Positions 25,999 to 34,401 of a stretch of DNA of 64,000 nt are shown here, piece by piece; position 1 is the stretch's first letter; every line of letters begins with the position of its first letter. Origin of the DNA: Lachnospiraceae bacterium. GTDB lineage: Bacteria; Bacillota; Clostridia; Lachnospirales; Lachnospiraceae. Under the pieces are notes generated by a model. It worked only from the letters and a program-made list of their open reading frames with translations. It did no database searches and was not told the origin of the DNA. The translations under genes were made by a program, and so were the position numbers. The stretch covers positions 1-64,000 of the forward strand of contig JAIKZQ010000042.1 of assembly GCA_024682075.1 (NCBI GenBank), written 5' to 3'.

Positions 25999-28900
25999 TG
26001 AGGATAACAAAGTTTTTCAAGTCCATATATAAGGCTGCACTGGATCCGGGCAGAGACCTTTATGAGAAGATATTCATCAGCTTTTCTCTTTTCTCGGAAT
26101 TAATTGCCATCGGAGCTCTTATCGGTGATGTGGTATTTGGGGAGAACATGGGCGAGATCGTAGCCATCGGCATCACGGTCATTCTTGTTCCCATCATCAC
26201 TTATATCAGTGTGCGCAAAAATCATGTCAAATGGGCTATCAGGATCCTGGTGACCGGGCTTGTATTTATTCTGCTTCCCGCTCTCTTTTTCTACGGAGGC
26301 GGAATTGAGGGAGGAGGCATATTATGGTTCATCTTTACATTCCTGTATGCCGGGCTTCTTATGAGCGGAGGTTTCAGGGTGATCGTGCTGACGCTCATCA
26401 TACTTCTTGCGGGCTTATGCTATATCACGGAATATCTTCATCCCGAACTGATACACGCTCATTCCCGCGAAATGTTTTTTGTGGACTCATATATATCACT
26501 GGTTCTTGTCGGAATACTCTGCTTTATCATGTCATGGTATCAGAACCGTCTGTTCAGGGATGAGAATGCCAGAGCAAGAAAAGAGGCCAAGAGGGCCGAG
26601 GAACTGACACGCTCACAGAACAGATTCTTCTCAAGCATGAGCCATGAGATCCGCACGCCCATCAATTCCATTCTCGGTCTTAATGAACTGATACTGAGGG
26701 ATCCGGAAGCATCCGATGAGATCATAAAGGATGCTTCCGGCATTCAGGGTGCCGGCAAGATGCTGCTTCAGCTTATCAATGACATCCTGGACTTTTCCAA
26801 GATGGAAGCAGGCAGCATGGAGATAGTCCCTGTGGATTACAGGATCGGTGACGTGCTTTCCGACATCGTGAACATGATATGGCTCAGGGCAAGTGACAAG
26901 GGGCTTAAATTAGATGTGAGCGTTGACCCCTCGGTTCCTTCGGTTCTCTATGGCGATGAGGTCCGCATCAAGCAGATCATAGTGAACCTTCTCAATAATG
27001 CGGTCAAGTATACCCAGTCCGGCTCCGTGGAACTTCACATAGAAAGTGAGACGATAACAGCCGATAATGTTGTTCTGAATATTTCCATATCCGACACCGG
27101 AATGGGCATCAAAAAAGAAGCTCTTCCGTTCCTGTTCGATGCATTCAAGAGAGTGGATGAAGAGAAAAACAGACATATTGAAGGCACGGGACTCGGTCTC
27201 AGCATAGTCAGGCAGCTGGTTGAACTGATGGACGGAACCATAACAGTAAACAGCGTGTACGGCGAGGGTTCGACATTTACCGTTGTTCTGAAGCAGGGCA
27301 TATCCGATAAAAGTGCGATCGGAGAACTAAATATCCATAATCAGAATTCATCCAGAAGAATGATGTATGAGGCAGGCTTCAAGGCACCGGATGTCTCAAT
27401 ACTCATTGTGGATGATAATGAGATGAACCTTGAAGTCGAAAGCAAGCTTCTTGCGGCTACTCAGATGACCATTGACAAGGCCATGAGCGGGGCAGAGGCT
27501 CTTGAAATGACTCTCAGAAAGCATTATGACGTCATCCTCATGGATCATCTCATGCCGGAAATGGATGGCATCGAGTGTCTCAAAGGACTCAGAGTGCAGG
27601 CAGGAGGTCTCAACAGGGCGACTCCCGTCGTTGTTCTTACAGCCAATGCCGGAAGTGATAACAGGGATCTGTATAACCGTTCGGGATTCGACGGATACCT
27701 TGTCAAGCCGGTGTCCGGAGAAGCACTCGAGAACACACTTATCAGGCATATTTCACCTGAGAAGCTCATACTTGTCAGCAGGGTGATGAGCATGAGAGAA
27801 GATATCAGCACGCTCTCGGGATATTCGGGCAAGCAGTCCGTCATCATCACTACATCAAGTGTCAGTGACATCCCGGATTCCATTGTAAGGAAGCTTCATC
27901 TGAACATTATCCCTGCAGTCATCCGCACCGAAGAGGGAGTGTTCAAGGACGGAGTCCAGATGAGCGCAGATGAACTCATCCGATACATAGATTCCGGAAG
28001 AACCGCAGTTTCATCATCTGCCGATGAAGCTGCATACACCGAATTCTTTGCAACGGTTCTCAAGAAGGCACATCATGTCATACATATAGCACTTACGTCA
28101 AGCATGAGTGCGGATTACCGCATGGCTTCCGAGGCGGCCAAGGCATTTGAAAACGTCACGGTCATCAATTCGGGATGTCTGTCGAGCGCGTCGGGAATTC
28201 TCGCCCTCATTGCCTATAAGCTCACCCAGCAGAACATGCCTGTTGAGGAGATGATCTCCGAACTTGAAGTCATCAAGTCCCGTCTTAGGTGCAGTTTCGT
28301 CATTGATACGACCGATTATATGTTCAAGAAAGGACTCATCAGTCCAAGGGTCAACATGATCGCGCGAAGCCTGAACATTCATCCTTCGATCACCTTCAGG
28401 GATGACAAGGCACTGATTGGCGGAATGTGGGCAGGAAAGACCGAGAGAGCATACAGGAAATATATACGCAAGGCATTTCCGATCTGGTGCATTCCCGATC
28501 CGGAGGTTGTGTTCATAACCTATGTGGATATTCCCATGGATACTCTTAACTGGATAAAAGAAGAACTGTCCAGGTTTGCGAATTTTGAACATGTGATCTT
28601 CGTTCAGGCATCTGCTGCCATTTCATCCAACTGTGGTCCCGGAACTTTCGGAATCCTTTATTTCATGAGGGGTAACAAGGGTTATAACATAGGATCGCTG
28701 ATCGAGGATATGGCGGAAGAACTTAAGGATGATGAAGAGGAATATGGAGATGCGGTCGAATACCATTCCTCGGGCATAAGCAAAAAAATGCCGGATCCCG
28801 TGGAAGTCGCTTATGGTAGCGGTGTGAGCACGGAGGAAAAGTGGTATGACGGCATTGACGGCATCGACGGAAAAGCGGCGATCGCAAACAGCGGCTCGGA

Positions 28901-29426
28901 AGATGCTTTCAGGCAGGTCCTTAAGATCTTCTATGACACGATCTCTCCCAAGTCGAATGAACTGGACAAGTACTATTCCGGAGAGGACTGGAAGAATTAC
29001 ACCATAAAGATCCATGCACTTAAAAGCTCAGCCAAGCTGATAGGTGCTCTGGAATTGTCAGACGCCGCCCGTCTTCTCGAGGAAGCCGGAAAGGAAGAAA
29101 ATACAGGTTATATCAGGGATAATCATGATGCATTCATGAAGAGCTTCCGCAGTTTTGACGGTATCCTTGCGCCGGTATTTAAAGAAGAGAATGGATCGGA
29201 AGAGAGCGGAACTGCCAGGCCCGTAGCTGACTCCAACCTGATGAAAAGTGTATATGAAGGGCTTAAGGAAGCCGCTGACAACATGGATTGTGATGCCATA
29301 GACGGGATCCTTGACGAAATGAAGGAATATGACATTCCTGCAGACGAAAAGGAGAAATATGACGCGATTTTGCAGAAGGCTGCGGATTATGATTACGATG
29401 CGATCTCGGAACTTTTGGGGGATTGA
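25998..29426 (+). CDS. Hybrid histidine kinase containing a DegV fatty-acid-binding domain
   Basis: A 1142-residue kinase with an unusual order: membrane helices (about 25-182), His216 (SMSHEIRTPIN), ATPase domain, receiver with Asp516 (LMDHLMPEMDG), DegV domain (about 613-893), Hpt with His1006 (KIHALKSSAKLIGA) and a shared tail. The DegV part has TTSSVSDIP at its start, ALTSSMSADY for the ligand loop, a GLISPRV...LNIHPSITF segment and CGPGTFGI near its end. DegV/FakB proteins bind a fatty acid in a deep pocket. It could couple lipid state to phosphotransfer. The start is coupled to the previous kinase (stop TGA shares its A with ATG). Confidence 0.88.
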   Translation: MRITKFFKSIYKAALDPGRDLYEKIFISFSLFSELIAIGALIGDVVFGENMGEIVAIGITVILVPIITYISVRKNHVKWAIRILVTGLVFILLPALFFYGGGIEGGGILWFIFTFLYAGLLMSGGFRVIVLTLIILLAGLCYITEYLHPELIHAHSREMFFVDSYISLVLVGILCFIMSWYQNRLFRDENARARKEAKRAEELTRSQNRFFSSMSHEIRTPINSILGLNELILRDPEASDEIIKDASGIQGAGKMLLQLINDILDFSKMEAGSMEIVPVDYRIGDVLSDIVNMIWLRASDKGLKLDVSVDPSVPSVLYGDEVRIKQIIVNLLNNAVKYTQSGSVELHIESETITADNVVLNISISDTGMGIKKEALPFLFDAFKRVDEEKNRHIEGTGLGLSIVRQLVELMDGTITVNSVYGEGSTFTVVLKQGISDKSAIGELNIHNQNSSRRMMYEAGFKAPDVSILIVDDNEMNLEVESKLLAATQMTIDKAMSGAEALEMTLRKHYDVILMDHLMPEMDGIECLKGLRVQAGGLNRATPVVVLTANAGSDNRDLYNRSGFDGYLVKPVSGEALENTLIRHISPEKLILVSRVMSMREDISTLSGYSGKQSVIITTSSVSDIPDSIVRKLHLNIIPAVIRTEEGVFKDGVQMSADELIRYIDSGRTAVSSSADEAAYTEFFATVLKKAHHVIHIALTSSMSADYRMASEAAKAFENVTVINSGCLSSASGILALIAYKLTQQNMPVEEMISELEVIKSRLRCSFVIDTTDYMFKKGLISPRVNMIARSLNIHPSITFRDDKALIGGMWAGKTERAYRKYIRKAFPIWCIPDPEVVFITYVDIPMDTLNWIKEELSRFANFEHVIFVQASAAISSNCGPGTFGILYFMRGNKGYNIGSLIEDMAEELKDDEEEYGDAVEYHSSGISKKMPDPVEVAYGSGVSTEEKWYDGIDGIDGKAAIANSGSEDAFRQVLKIFYDTISPKSNELDKYYSGEDWKNYTIKIHALKSSAKLIGALELSDAARLLEEAGKEENTGYIRDNHDAFMKSFRSFDGILAPVFKEENGSEESGTARPVADSNLMKSVYEGLKEAADNMDCDAIDGILDEMKEYDIPADEKEKYDAILQKAADYDYDAISELLGD

Positions 29427-29447
29427 AGCGTGGAATGAATTAATGGT

Positions 29448-29475
29448 TTCACAGGCTGGAAAACTATTGTACAAT
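29448..29475 (+). promoter_or_regulatory. Promoter of the receiver-only regulator
   Basis: TTCACA (29448-29453) and TACAAT (29470-29475) are 16 bp apart, just after the last kinase gene. GGGAGG follows at 29485-29490, 7 nt before the ATG. The regulator can therefore be made independently of the long kinase transcript. Confidence 0.6.
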
Positions 29476-29497
29476 GTTCTTTGTGGGAGGATTTTTT

Positions 29498-30268
29498 ATG
29501 AGTGACAAGTGTATTACCCTGATCACGTATCAGTTCTCGGTCGTGGTCAAGGGAATAGAGAATAAACTGGTCGAGCTGGGATATAAGGTTGACGTTGTTT
29601 CCGATACTTTTGACATACTGCCTGCCGTATCGAAGACTTCGGATCTCTTTCTGATCTATCTGCCCAGTGACATTGCAGACAGTTCTGCCAAGATCAGTGC
29701 CCTTTCGCTCATGTGCGACACTGCGAAAGATGCCGGAATCAACATTATCCTTCTCGGAGAGTATTTGTGCCATGAGGACCTTTCGAAAGCGTATCCGAGG
29801 ATTGACAATTATGAATGGGTCGACAGACCCGTGGACATGGATAAGTTCGGTCCCATAGTTAAGAAGGCGATCGAGAAAAGACCTGACCAGGATGAGAAAA
29901 AGAGGATACTCATAGTTGACGATGATCCGGCTTATGCGAAGATGATCAGGGAGTGGATCAAGGATTCATACAAGGTCGACATAGTCACCGCCGGCATGCA
30001 GGCCATCAAGTTTCTGCTGAAAGTCAAGGAAAACGAGCAGGTAGACCTTATACTCCTGGATTATGAGATGCCTGTGGTGGACGGCCCTCAGGTTCTGCAG
30101 ATGCTGAGACAGGAGCCGGCCACAGCTAATATCCCCGTGGTGTTCCTGACCGGAATAGGAACCAAGGAAGCCGTTTCCCGCGTCATGGCACTTAAACCCA
30201 CCGGTTATATTCTCAAGTCCACAACAAGAGAGGGACTTCTTGTGTTCCTCCATGAGAAATTGAAATGA
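29498..30268 (+). CDS. Response regulator with pseudo-receiver plus receiver, no output domain
   Basis: A 256-residue protein. Residues 1-125 have a receiver-like alternation of strands and helices but lack the Asp pocket. Residues 135-256 are a true receiver (IVDDDP, Asp188 in LLDYEMPVVDG, FLTG, Lys in YILKST). There is no DNA-binding or enzymatic domain, so it is likely a phosphate shuttle or sink for the preceding kinases, or it acts by protein contact. The ATG at 29498 was chosen for its GGGAGG site; an upstream ATG at 29474 overlaps the -10 box. Confidence 0.82.
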   Translation: MSDKCITLITYQFSVVVKGIENKLVELGYKVDVVSDTFDILPAVSKTSDLFLIYLPSDIADSSAKISALSLMCDTAKDAGINIILLGEYLCHEDLSKAYPRIDNYEWVDRPVDMDKFGPIVKKAIEKRPDQDEKKRILIVDDDPAYAKMIREWIKDSYKVDIVTAGMQAIKFLLKVKENEQVDLILLDYEMPVVDGPQVLQMLRQEPATANIPVVFLTGIGTKEAVSRVMALKPTGYILKSTTREGLLVFLHEKLK

Positions 30269-30289
30269 TCCCGCGGGATTGCCGCAAAG

Positions 30290-30318
30290 AAGGCTGAGCA
30301 TGTTTGCCCGGCCTTTTT
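30290..30318 (+). terminator. Weak intrinsic terminator after the regulator
   Basis: A short stem pairs AAGGC (30290-30294) with GCCTT (30311-30315) and runs into TTTTTAT. The perfect palindrome ATCCCGCGGGAT overlaps the preceding stop codon (30268-30279) and may add structure. Confidence 0.45.
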
Positions 30319-30323
30319 ATTCT

Positions 30324-30349
30324 CATAGATGTTATTCCCATAGATGTTA
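30324..30349 (+). repeat. Two-copy direct repeat upstream of hflX
   Basis: CATAGATGTTA occurs at 30324-30334 and again at 30339-30349, a 15-bp period. It lies between the regulator terminator and hflX. It might be a binding site for a protein that covers one and a half helical turns, or chance. Confidence 0.35.
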
Positions 30350-30384
30350 ATGAAAACGCTGATTTGTAAGAAAGAGATCATATA

Positions 30385-31698
30385 TTGGAAAATTCGATCG
30401 ATAATCTGACACCTGTCATTTTGGTCGGCCTTAGGACCACCGAGAAAAATGATGAGTTCGACCATGCGATGCAGGAACTTGTCAGTCTTTGCGAAGCCTG
30501 CGATCTGGAAGTGATCGTCTCCGTGACGCAGACGCTTGAGCATCCGGATAATTCTACCTGGATAGGATCGGGCAAGGCGGAAGAACTTGCATATGAGGTA
30601 AAAGTAAATGATGCCGGACACGTGGTGTGTCTCGGTAATCTTTCGCCTGCACAGATGAAGAATCTTCAGAAGATCATAGGCGTTCCTGTCTGGGACAGGA
30701 CAAGGCTGATCCTGGAGATCTTTTCGAGCAGGGCAAGGACCAGGGAGGCAAGGCTCCAGGTAGAAAGCGCTTATCTCCAGTACATGCTTCCCAGACTGAC
30801 CGGAATGTGGCAGCATCTCGGGCGTCAGAGCGGCGGAGGAGGAAGCCGTGCCAATAAGGGCATAGGTGAAAAGCAGATAGAACTGGACAGAAGACAGATA
30901 TCGCACCGCATAACCGAACTGAAGAAAGAACTCGCGGAAATAGAACATACAAGAAATGTCCAGCGCTCCGGCAGATCAAGGGACGCTTATCCCCATGTCG
31001 CTCTTGTCGGATATACCAATGCCGGAAAGTCGACCCTGATGAACTGCCTTATAGGCATGAGTGACAGATCTGCTCAGAAAGCCGAGGAAAAAAAGGTATT
31101 CGAGAAGGACATGCTCTTTGCGACTCTCGATACCTCCATAAGGAAGATATCCGTTCCGGGCAGAAAGACCTTCCTTTTGTCAGATACTGTCGGATTCATA
31201 GACAATATACCGCATGACCTGATCAAGGCATTCAGATCGACTCTTTCCGAGCTGAAATATGCTGATGTCCTTCTGGTTGTGATGGATTCTTCGGATCCTT
31301 CTCATGAAGCACATAAGAAGATCACGGAGGATACTCTTAATGATCTGGATGCAATGGGGATCCCAAGGATATATGTATATAACAAATCCGATCTAAGGGC
31401 CCCCGAGATGACGATAAAGAATGATCCGGGCAGCGGCAGTGTCTATATTTCGGCTCATACCGGTTATGGGATGGATGATCTTCTTGACCTGCTGGAAGAA
31501 ACGTTCCGGGCGGGTGATCGCTTGATCGACCTGACCATTCCGTATGCCATGGGCGAGATGGTGAACCGCATTCACACACAGGCGAAGGTTCTGTCGGAAA
31601 GCTACGAGGAAAACGGCATTCATGTGAAGGCCGAATGTCCTTCGTATCTGGCCGATCTTTTGGATCAGAGACTTGAAGGCGGAGAGGAGGAGGCATGA
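30385..31698 (+). CDS. hflX: GTPase HflX
   Basis: A 437-residue HflX. The N-terminal nucleotide-binding domain ends in the Gly-rich linker QSGGGGSRANKG, a helical coil follows, and the GTPase domain has P-loop GYTNAGKST, switch region DTS, G3 DTVGF and G4 NKSD. HflX splits stalled or heat-damaged 70S/100S ribosomes. The start is TTG at 30385: an in-frame stop at 30367 leaves no ATG upstream, and the protein already begins at the normal family position. Its stop overlaps the start of the HAD gene by 4 nt. Confidence 0.93.
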   Translation: MENSIDNLTPVILVGLRTTEKNDEFDHAMQELVSLCEACDLEVIVSVTQTLEHPDNSTWIGSGKAEELAYEVKVNDAGHVVCLGNLSPAQMKNLQKIIGVPVWDRTRLILEIFSSRARTREARLQVESAYLQYMLPRLTGMWQHLGRQSGGGGSRANKGIGEKQIELDRRQISHRITELKKELAEIEHTRNVQRSGRSRDAYPHVALVGYTNAGKSTLMNCLIGMSDRSAQKAEEKKVFEKDMLFATLDTSIRKISVPGRKTFLLSDTVGFIDNIPHDLIKAFRSTLSELKYADVLLVVMDSSDPSHEAHKKITEDTLNDLDAMGIPRIYVYNKSDLRAPEMTIKNDPGSGSVYISAHTGYGMDDLLDLLEETFRAGDRLIDLTIPYAMGEMVNRIHTQAKVLSESYEENGIHVKAECPSYLADLLDQRLEGGEEEA

Positions 31699-32390
31699 TA
31701 AAGGCTGTATTGTTCGACATGTTCGAGACTCTTGTGACACTGTTTGAGGGCAGGACTTACTTCGGTGAAAACATAGCTTCGGACGTGGGAGCTGACCCGC
31801 AGGAATTCAGAAAAGAATGGCATGCGATCGAACACGACAGGAGCACCGGTGTCCTGACCATAGAAGAGGGACTTGAACTGGTCCTGAAAAAACTCGGGAT
31901 CTATTCCGAAGAAAAGGTCAGACTCGCTGCAGCTAAACGCAGGGAAGCGCTTGGCGATACCTTTAATGCTATACCTGATGATTCTCTCAGGCTTCTTGAA
32001 AAACTGAAGGAAGAGGGATTTAAGACCGGGCTTATCACCAATACATTCTCCGATGAAAGGGACATGATAAGAGCATGTCCTTTGTTCGGATATTTTGATG
32101 AGGCGATGATCTCTTTTGAACAGGGAATATGCAAGCCGGATCCGGAGATATATAAGAGAATGATGACTTCACTTAATGTCAGTGCGGAGGAATGCCTTTA
32201 CGTCGGTGACGGAGGATCGAAGGAGCTCTATGCTGCAAGGGAACTTGGAATGAGTGCCGTGCAGGCAGCGTGGTTTCGCGAGATGGCATTCGAGCCTCAC
32301 GTTCCCTGTTACAGGCTGGATGAATTTCTGCAGGCATTTACCCAGCTTGAGATCCTTGACATTATCGGCAGGATTAACGATGAAAAGTGA
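31695..32390 (+). CDS. HAD-family hydrolase
   Basis: A 231-residue haloacid-dehalogenase-superfamily protein with a helical C1-type cap. Motif I is FDMFETL (nucleophile Asp), motif II ITNT, motif III Lys in GICKPDPEIY, and motif IV VGDGGSKE. The second Asp of motif I, used by phosphatases for acid catalysis, is Phe, as in dehalogenase-like members. The substrate is therefore uncertain. It is translationally coupled to hflX by an ATGA overlap. Confidence 0.82.
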   Translation: MIKAVLFDMFETLVTLFEGRTYFGENIASDVGADPQEFRKEWHAIEHDRSTGVLTIEEGLELVLKKLGIYSEEKVRLAAAKRREALGDTFNAIPDDSLRLLEKLKEEGFKTGLITNTFSDERDMIRACPLFGYFDEAMISFEQGICKPDPEIYKRMMTSLNVSAEECLYVGDGGSKELYAARELGMSAVQAAWFREMAFEPHVPCYRLDEFLQAFTQLEILDIIGRINDEK

Positions 32391-32417
32391 TCCGTGGCGG
32401 ATCCGGGGGAGATATAG

Positions 32418-33110
32418 ATGACTTTTTCAGATGATTTTGAGATAGGGTTCCGTGAAGACCTTATGAAGGTGATCAACGAGCTGGGATTCGTTCCTTTTTT
32501 TGCCGGTGACATTGAAGGTTTTTCCATCGAGGAACACATAGCACCCGGCTGCTGGTACGATGACGGAGATGACGGATTCTGGCCCGCATGGGAATGGAAG
32601 GGGCCTGTCATTACTTCGATGAAATGTGCCTACGGCAAATTCTATGACAACAAGGCCATGTACATAAGCAAAAAGTTTTTTCCGGACTTTGCGAATTACA
32701 GGAGGGACGGTTATGACTTTGATGCAAGGTACGATGACGGTCTTGCATCACGTGCCGACAAGGAACTGTTCGAACTGATCGACGAAAATGCCCCCTGCCA
32801 GTCCAAAAAGCTTAAGGCAATAGGCGGCTATGGCAAAAACGGACGAAAAGGGTTTGATTCGTCGGTGACAAGGCTGCAGAAGCAGTGCTATGTCATCATA
32901 ACCGATTTCAGATATCTGACCGATAAATACGGCAATGCATATGGCTGGGGTGTCGCCGATTATTCGACACCGGAGCACTTCTGGGGAGAACGGTTCACGA
33001 AATCCGTATACAAGAGAACTCCGGAAGAATCGAAGGAAAGACTTCTTAAGCACCTTCGAAAGATACTGCCGGATGCATCGCCTTCACAGATAGAAAGGAT
33101 ATTGAGATGA
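32418..33110 (+). CDS. AlkZ-related protein
   Basis: A 230-residue cytoplasmic protein. Conserved-looking blocks include WEWKGPVI, YGKFYDNKAMYISKKFFPDFANY and RRDGYDFDARYDDG, followed by a short helical C-terminus (DASPSQIERILR). I recall these blocks from proteins annotated as AlkZ-related, distant relatives of the winged-helix DNA glycosylase AlkZ/YcaQ. The glycosylase activity itself is not shown by anything I can see. GGGGGAG precedes the start, and the stop overlaps pgeF (ATGA). Confidence 0.5.
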   Translation: MTFSDDFEIGFREDLMKVINELGFVPFFAGDIEGFSIEEHIAPGCWYDDGDDGFWPAWEWKGPVITSMKCAYGKFYDNKAMYISKKFFPDFANYRRDGYDFDARYDDGLASRADKELFELIDENAPCQSKKLKAIGGYGKNGRKGFDSSVTRLQKQCYVIITDFRYLTDKYGNAYGWGVADYSTPEHFWGERFTKSVYKRTPEESKERLLKHLRKILPDASPSQIERILR

Positions 33111-33883
33111 CCATGCCCGAAACAGTTAAAAGCAGCATCATATCATATCCCCACGGCTTTTCTTCCAGGACGGGCGGCGTCAGCAGCGGTGTGTATTCGA
33201 GCCTGAATCTTGGAATGAACAGAGGGGATGATCCCGAATGTGTCAAAGAAAACTACCGGATATTTCTGCACAGCTGCGGCATTGACCGGGAAGAGTTCGT
33301 CTGCGGAGAACAGGTCCATGGCAGTGATGTGATGACAGTTACGTCGGAGCATGCCAGAAAGCCTTACGGATATGACAAACTTTTTGTGGCTGACGGTTAT
33401 GTCACTGCCGAGTCCGGAGTTCCGCTTGTGATATTTACTGCGGACTGCCTTCCGCTTCTTATGGCTGACGAAAAGGCCGGAGTTATCGCGGCGGTTCACA
33501 GCGGATGGCGCGGGACCGTTCAGGATATCGAGAAAAATGCCGTAGAAGCCATGCTGAGCCTGGGAGCTCATACAGAGGATATAAAGGCATGCATCGGCCC
33601 TTCGATCGGAAGGTGCTGTTTTGAAGTCGGTGATGATGTCATTGAAGGCATTAGCGGCCTGCTTGACGGAGATGCATCGGACCTTTATGACCGGAAAGAA
33701 AACGGTAAATATATGCTCGATCTCAAGGGAGTTCTTAAAAGATGTCTCATCAGGACAGGGCTTAAGGAAGAAAACATTGAGATCTCACAGGACTGCACCA
33801 TGTGCCTGAAAGACAAATACTGGTCACACAGACTGACCGGCGCAATGCGCGGAAGTCAGGCGTCTGTGATAATGAAGCCCTGA
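33107..33883 (+). CDS. pgeF: Peptidoglycan editing factor PgeF (YfiH/laccase-domain)
   Basis: A 258-residue YfiH-family protein. The metal/active-site signatures are present: ADCLPLL (Cys), VHSGWRGT (His) and the GPSIGRCCFEVG block, plus FSSRTGGVSSG near the N-terminus. E. coli YfiH removes L-Ser wrongly inserted in muropeptides, and related enzymes act on purine nucleosides. The start overlaps the preceding stop; an ATG two codons later is equally possible. Confidence 0.9.
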   Translation: MTMPETVKSSIISYPHGFSSRTGGVSSGVYSSLNLGMNRGDDPECVKENYRIFLHSCGIDREEFVCGEQVHGSDVMTVTSEHARKPYGYDKLFVADGYVTAESGVPLVIFTADCLPLLMADEKAGVIAAVHSGWRGTVQDIEKNAVEAMLSLGAHTEDIKACIGPSIGRCCFEVGDDVIEGISGLLDGDASDLYDRKENGKYMLDLKGVLKRCLIRTGLKEENIEISQDCTMCLKDKYWSHRLTGAMRGSQASVIMKP

Positions 33884-33909
33884 CTATCGGAGTTGAAAGG
33901 AAAAGATCA

Positions 33910-34356
33910 ATGAATAATGACAAACTTGAAGCTGCCAGACAGATGTTCTCAAAGGATCTCTATGCCACCAAGCTGTCCGGTATAACGATCGAAGAGGTCG
34001 GTGAAAACTATGCCAAATGCGCCATGAAACTGACGGATGACCACAGGAATGCATATGGCGGAATAATGGGCGGTGCGATTTACACCCTTGCCGATCTTGC
34101 ATTTGCCGTGGCATCGAATTTCAATAAGCCCGCATCAACAGTCAGCCTTGTGGGGCAGGCATCTTTCATTTCCATGACAAAGGGAAATGTGTTATACGCC
34201 GAGACCAGACTGATCAAGGACGGCAGGACAAATTGCTTTTATGACGTGAGGATCTATGATGATCTTGGCAAGGATATTGCCGTTGTATCCTTTACGGGTG
34301 CGCATATCACCGGAGGATTCCCGGGCCCTGTAAAGAGTGAAGATCAAAATGCATGA
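33910..34356 (+). CDS. Hotdog-fold PaaI-type thioesterase
   Basis: A 148-residue hotdog protein. The signature NAYGGIMGGAIYTLADLAFAVASN is the helix-loop of PaaI/YbgC-like acyl-CoA thioesterases, with the catalytic acidic residue (Asp) in TLADLAF. VSLVGQASFI and AETRLIKDGRTNCFYDVRI are the later strands. It would hydrolyse an acyl- or aryl-CoA. GAAAGGAAAAG precedes the ATG at 33910. It lies 27 nt after pgeF and just before an acyltransferase gene. Confidence 0.85.
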   Translation: MNNDKLEAARQMFSKDLYATKLSGITIEEVGENYAKCAMKLTDDHRNAYGGIMGGAIYTLADLAFAVASNFNKPASTVSLVGQASFISMTKGNVLYAETRLIKDGRTNCFYDVRIYDDLGKDIAVVSFTGAHITGGFPGPVKSEDQNA

Positions 34357-34401
34357 TATACTGCCGCTGTATACGGCTGATGCAGAAAGGTTGATCTCCT
34401 G

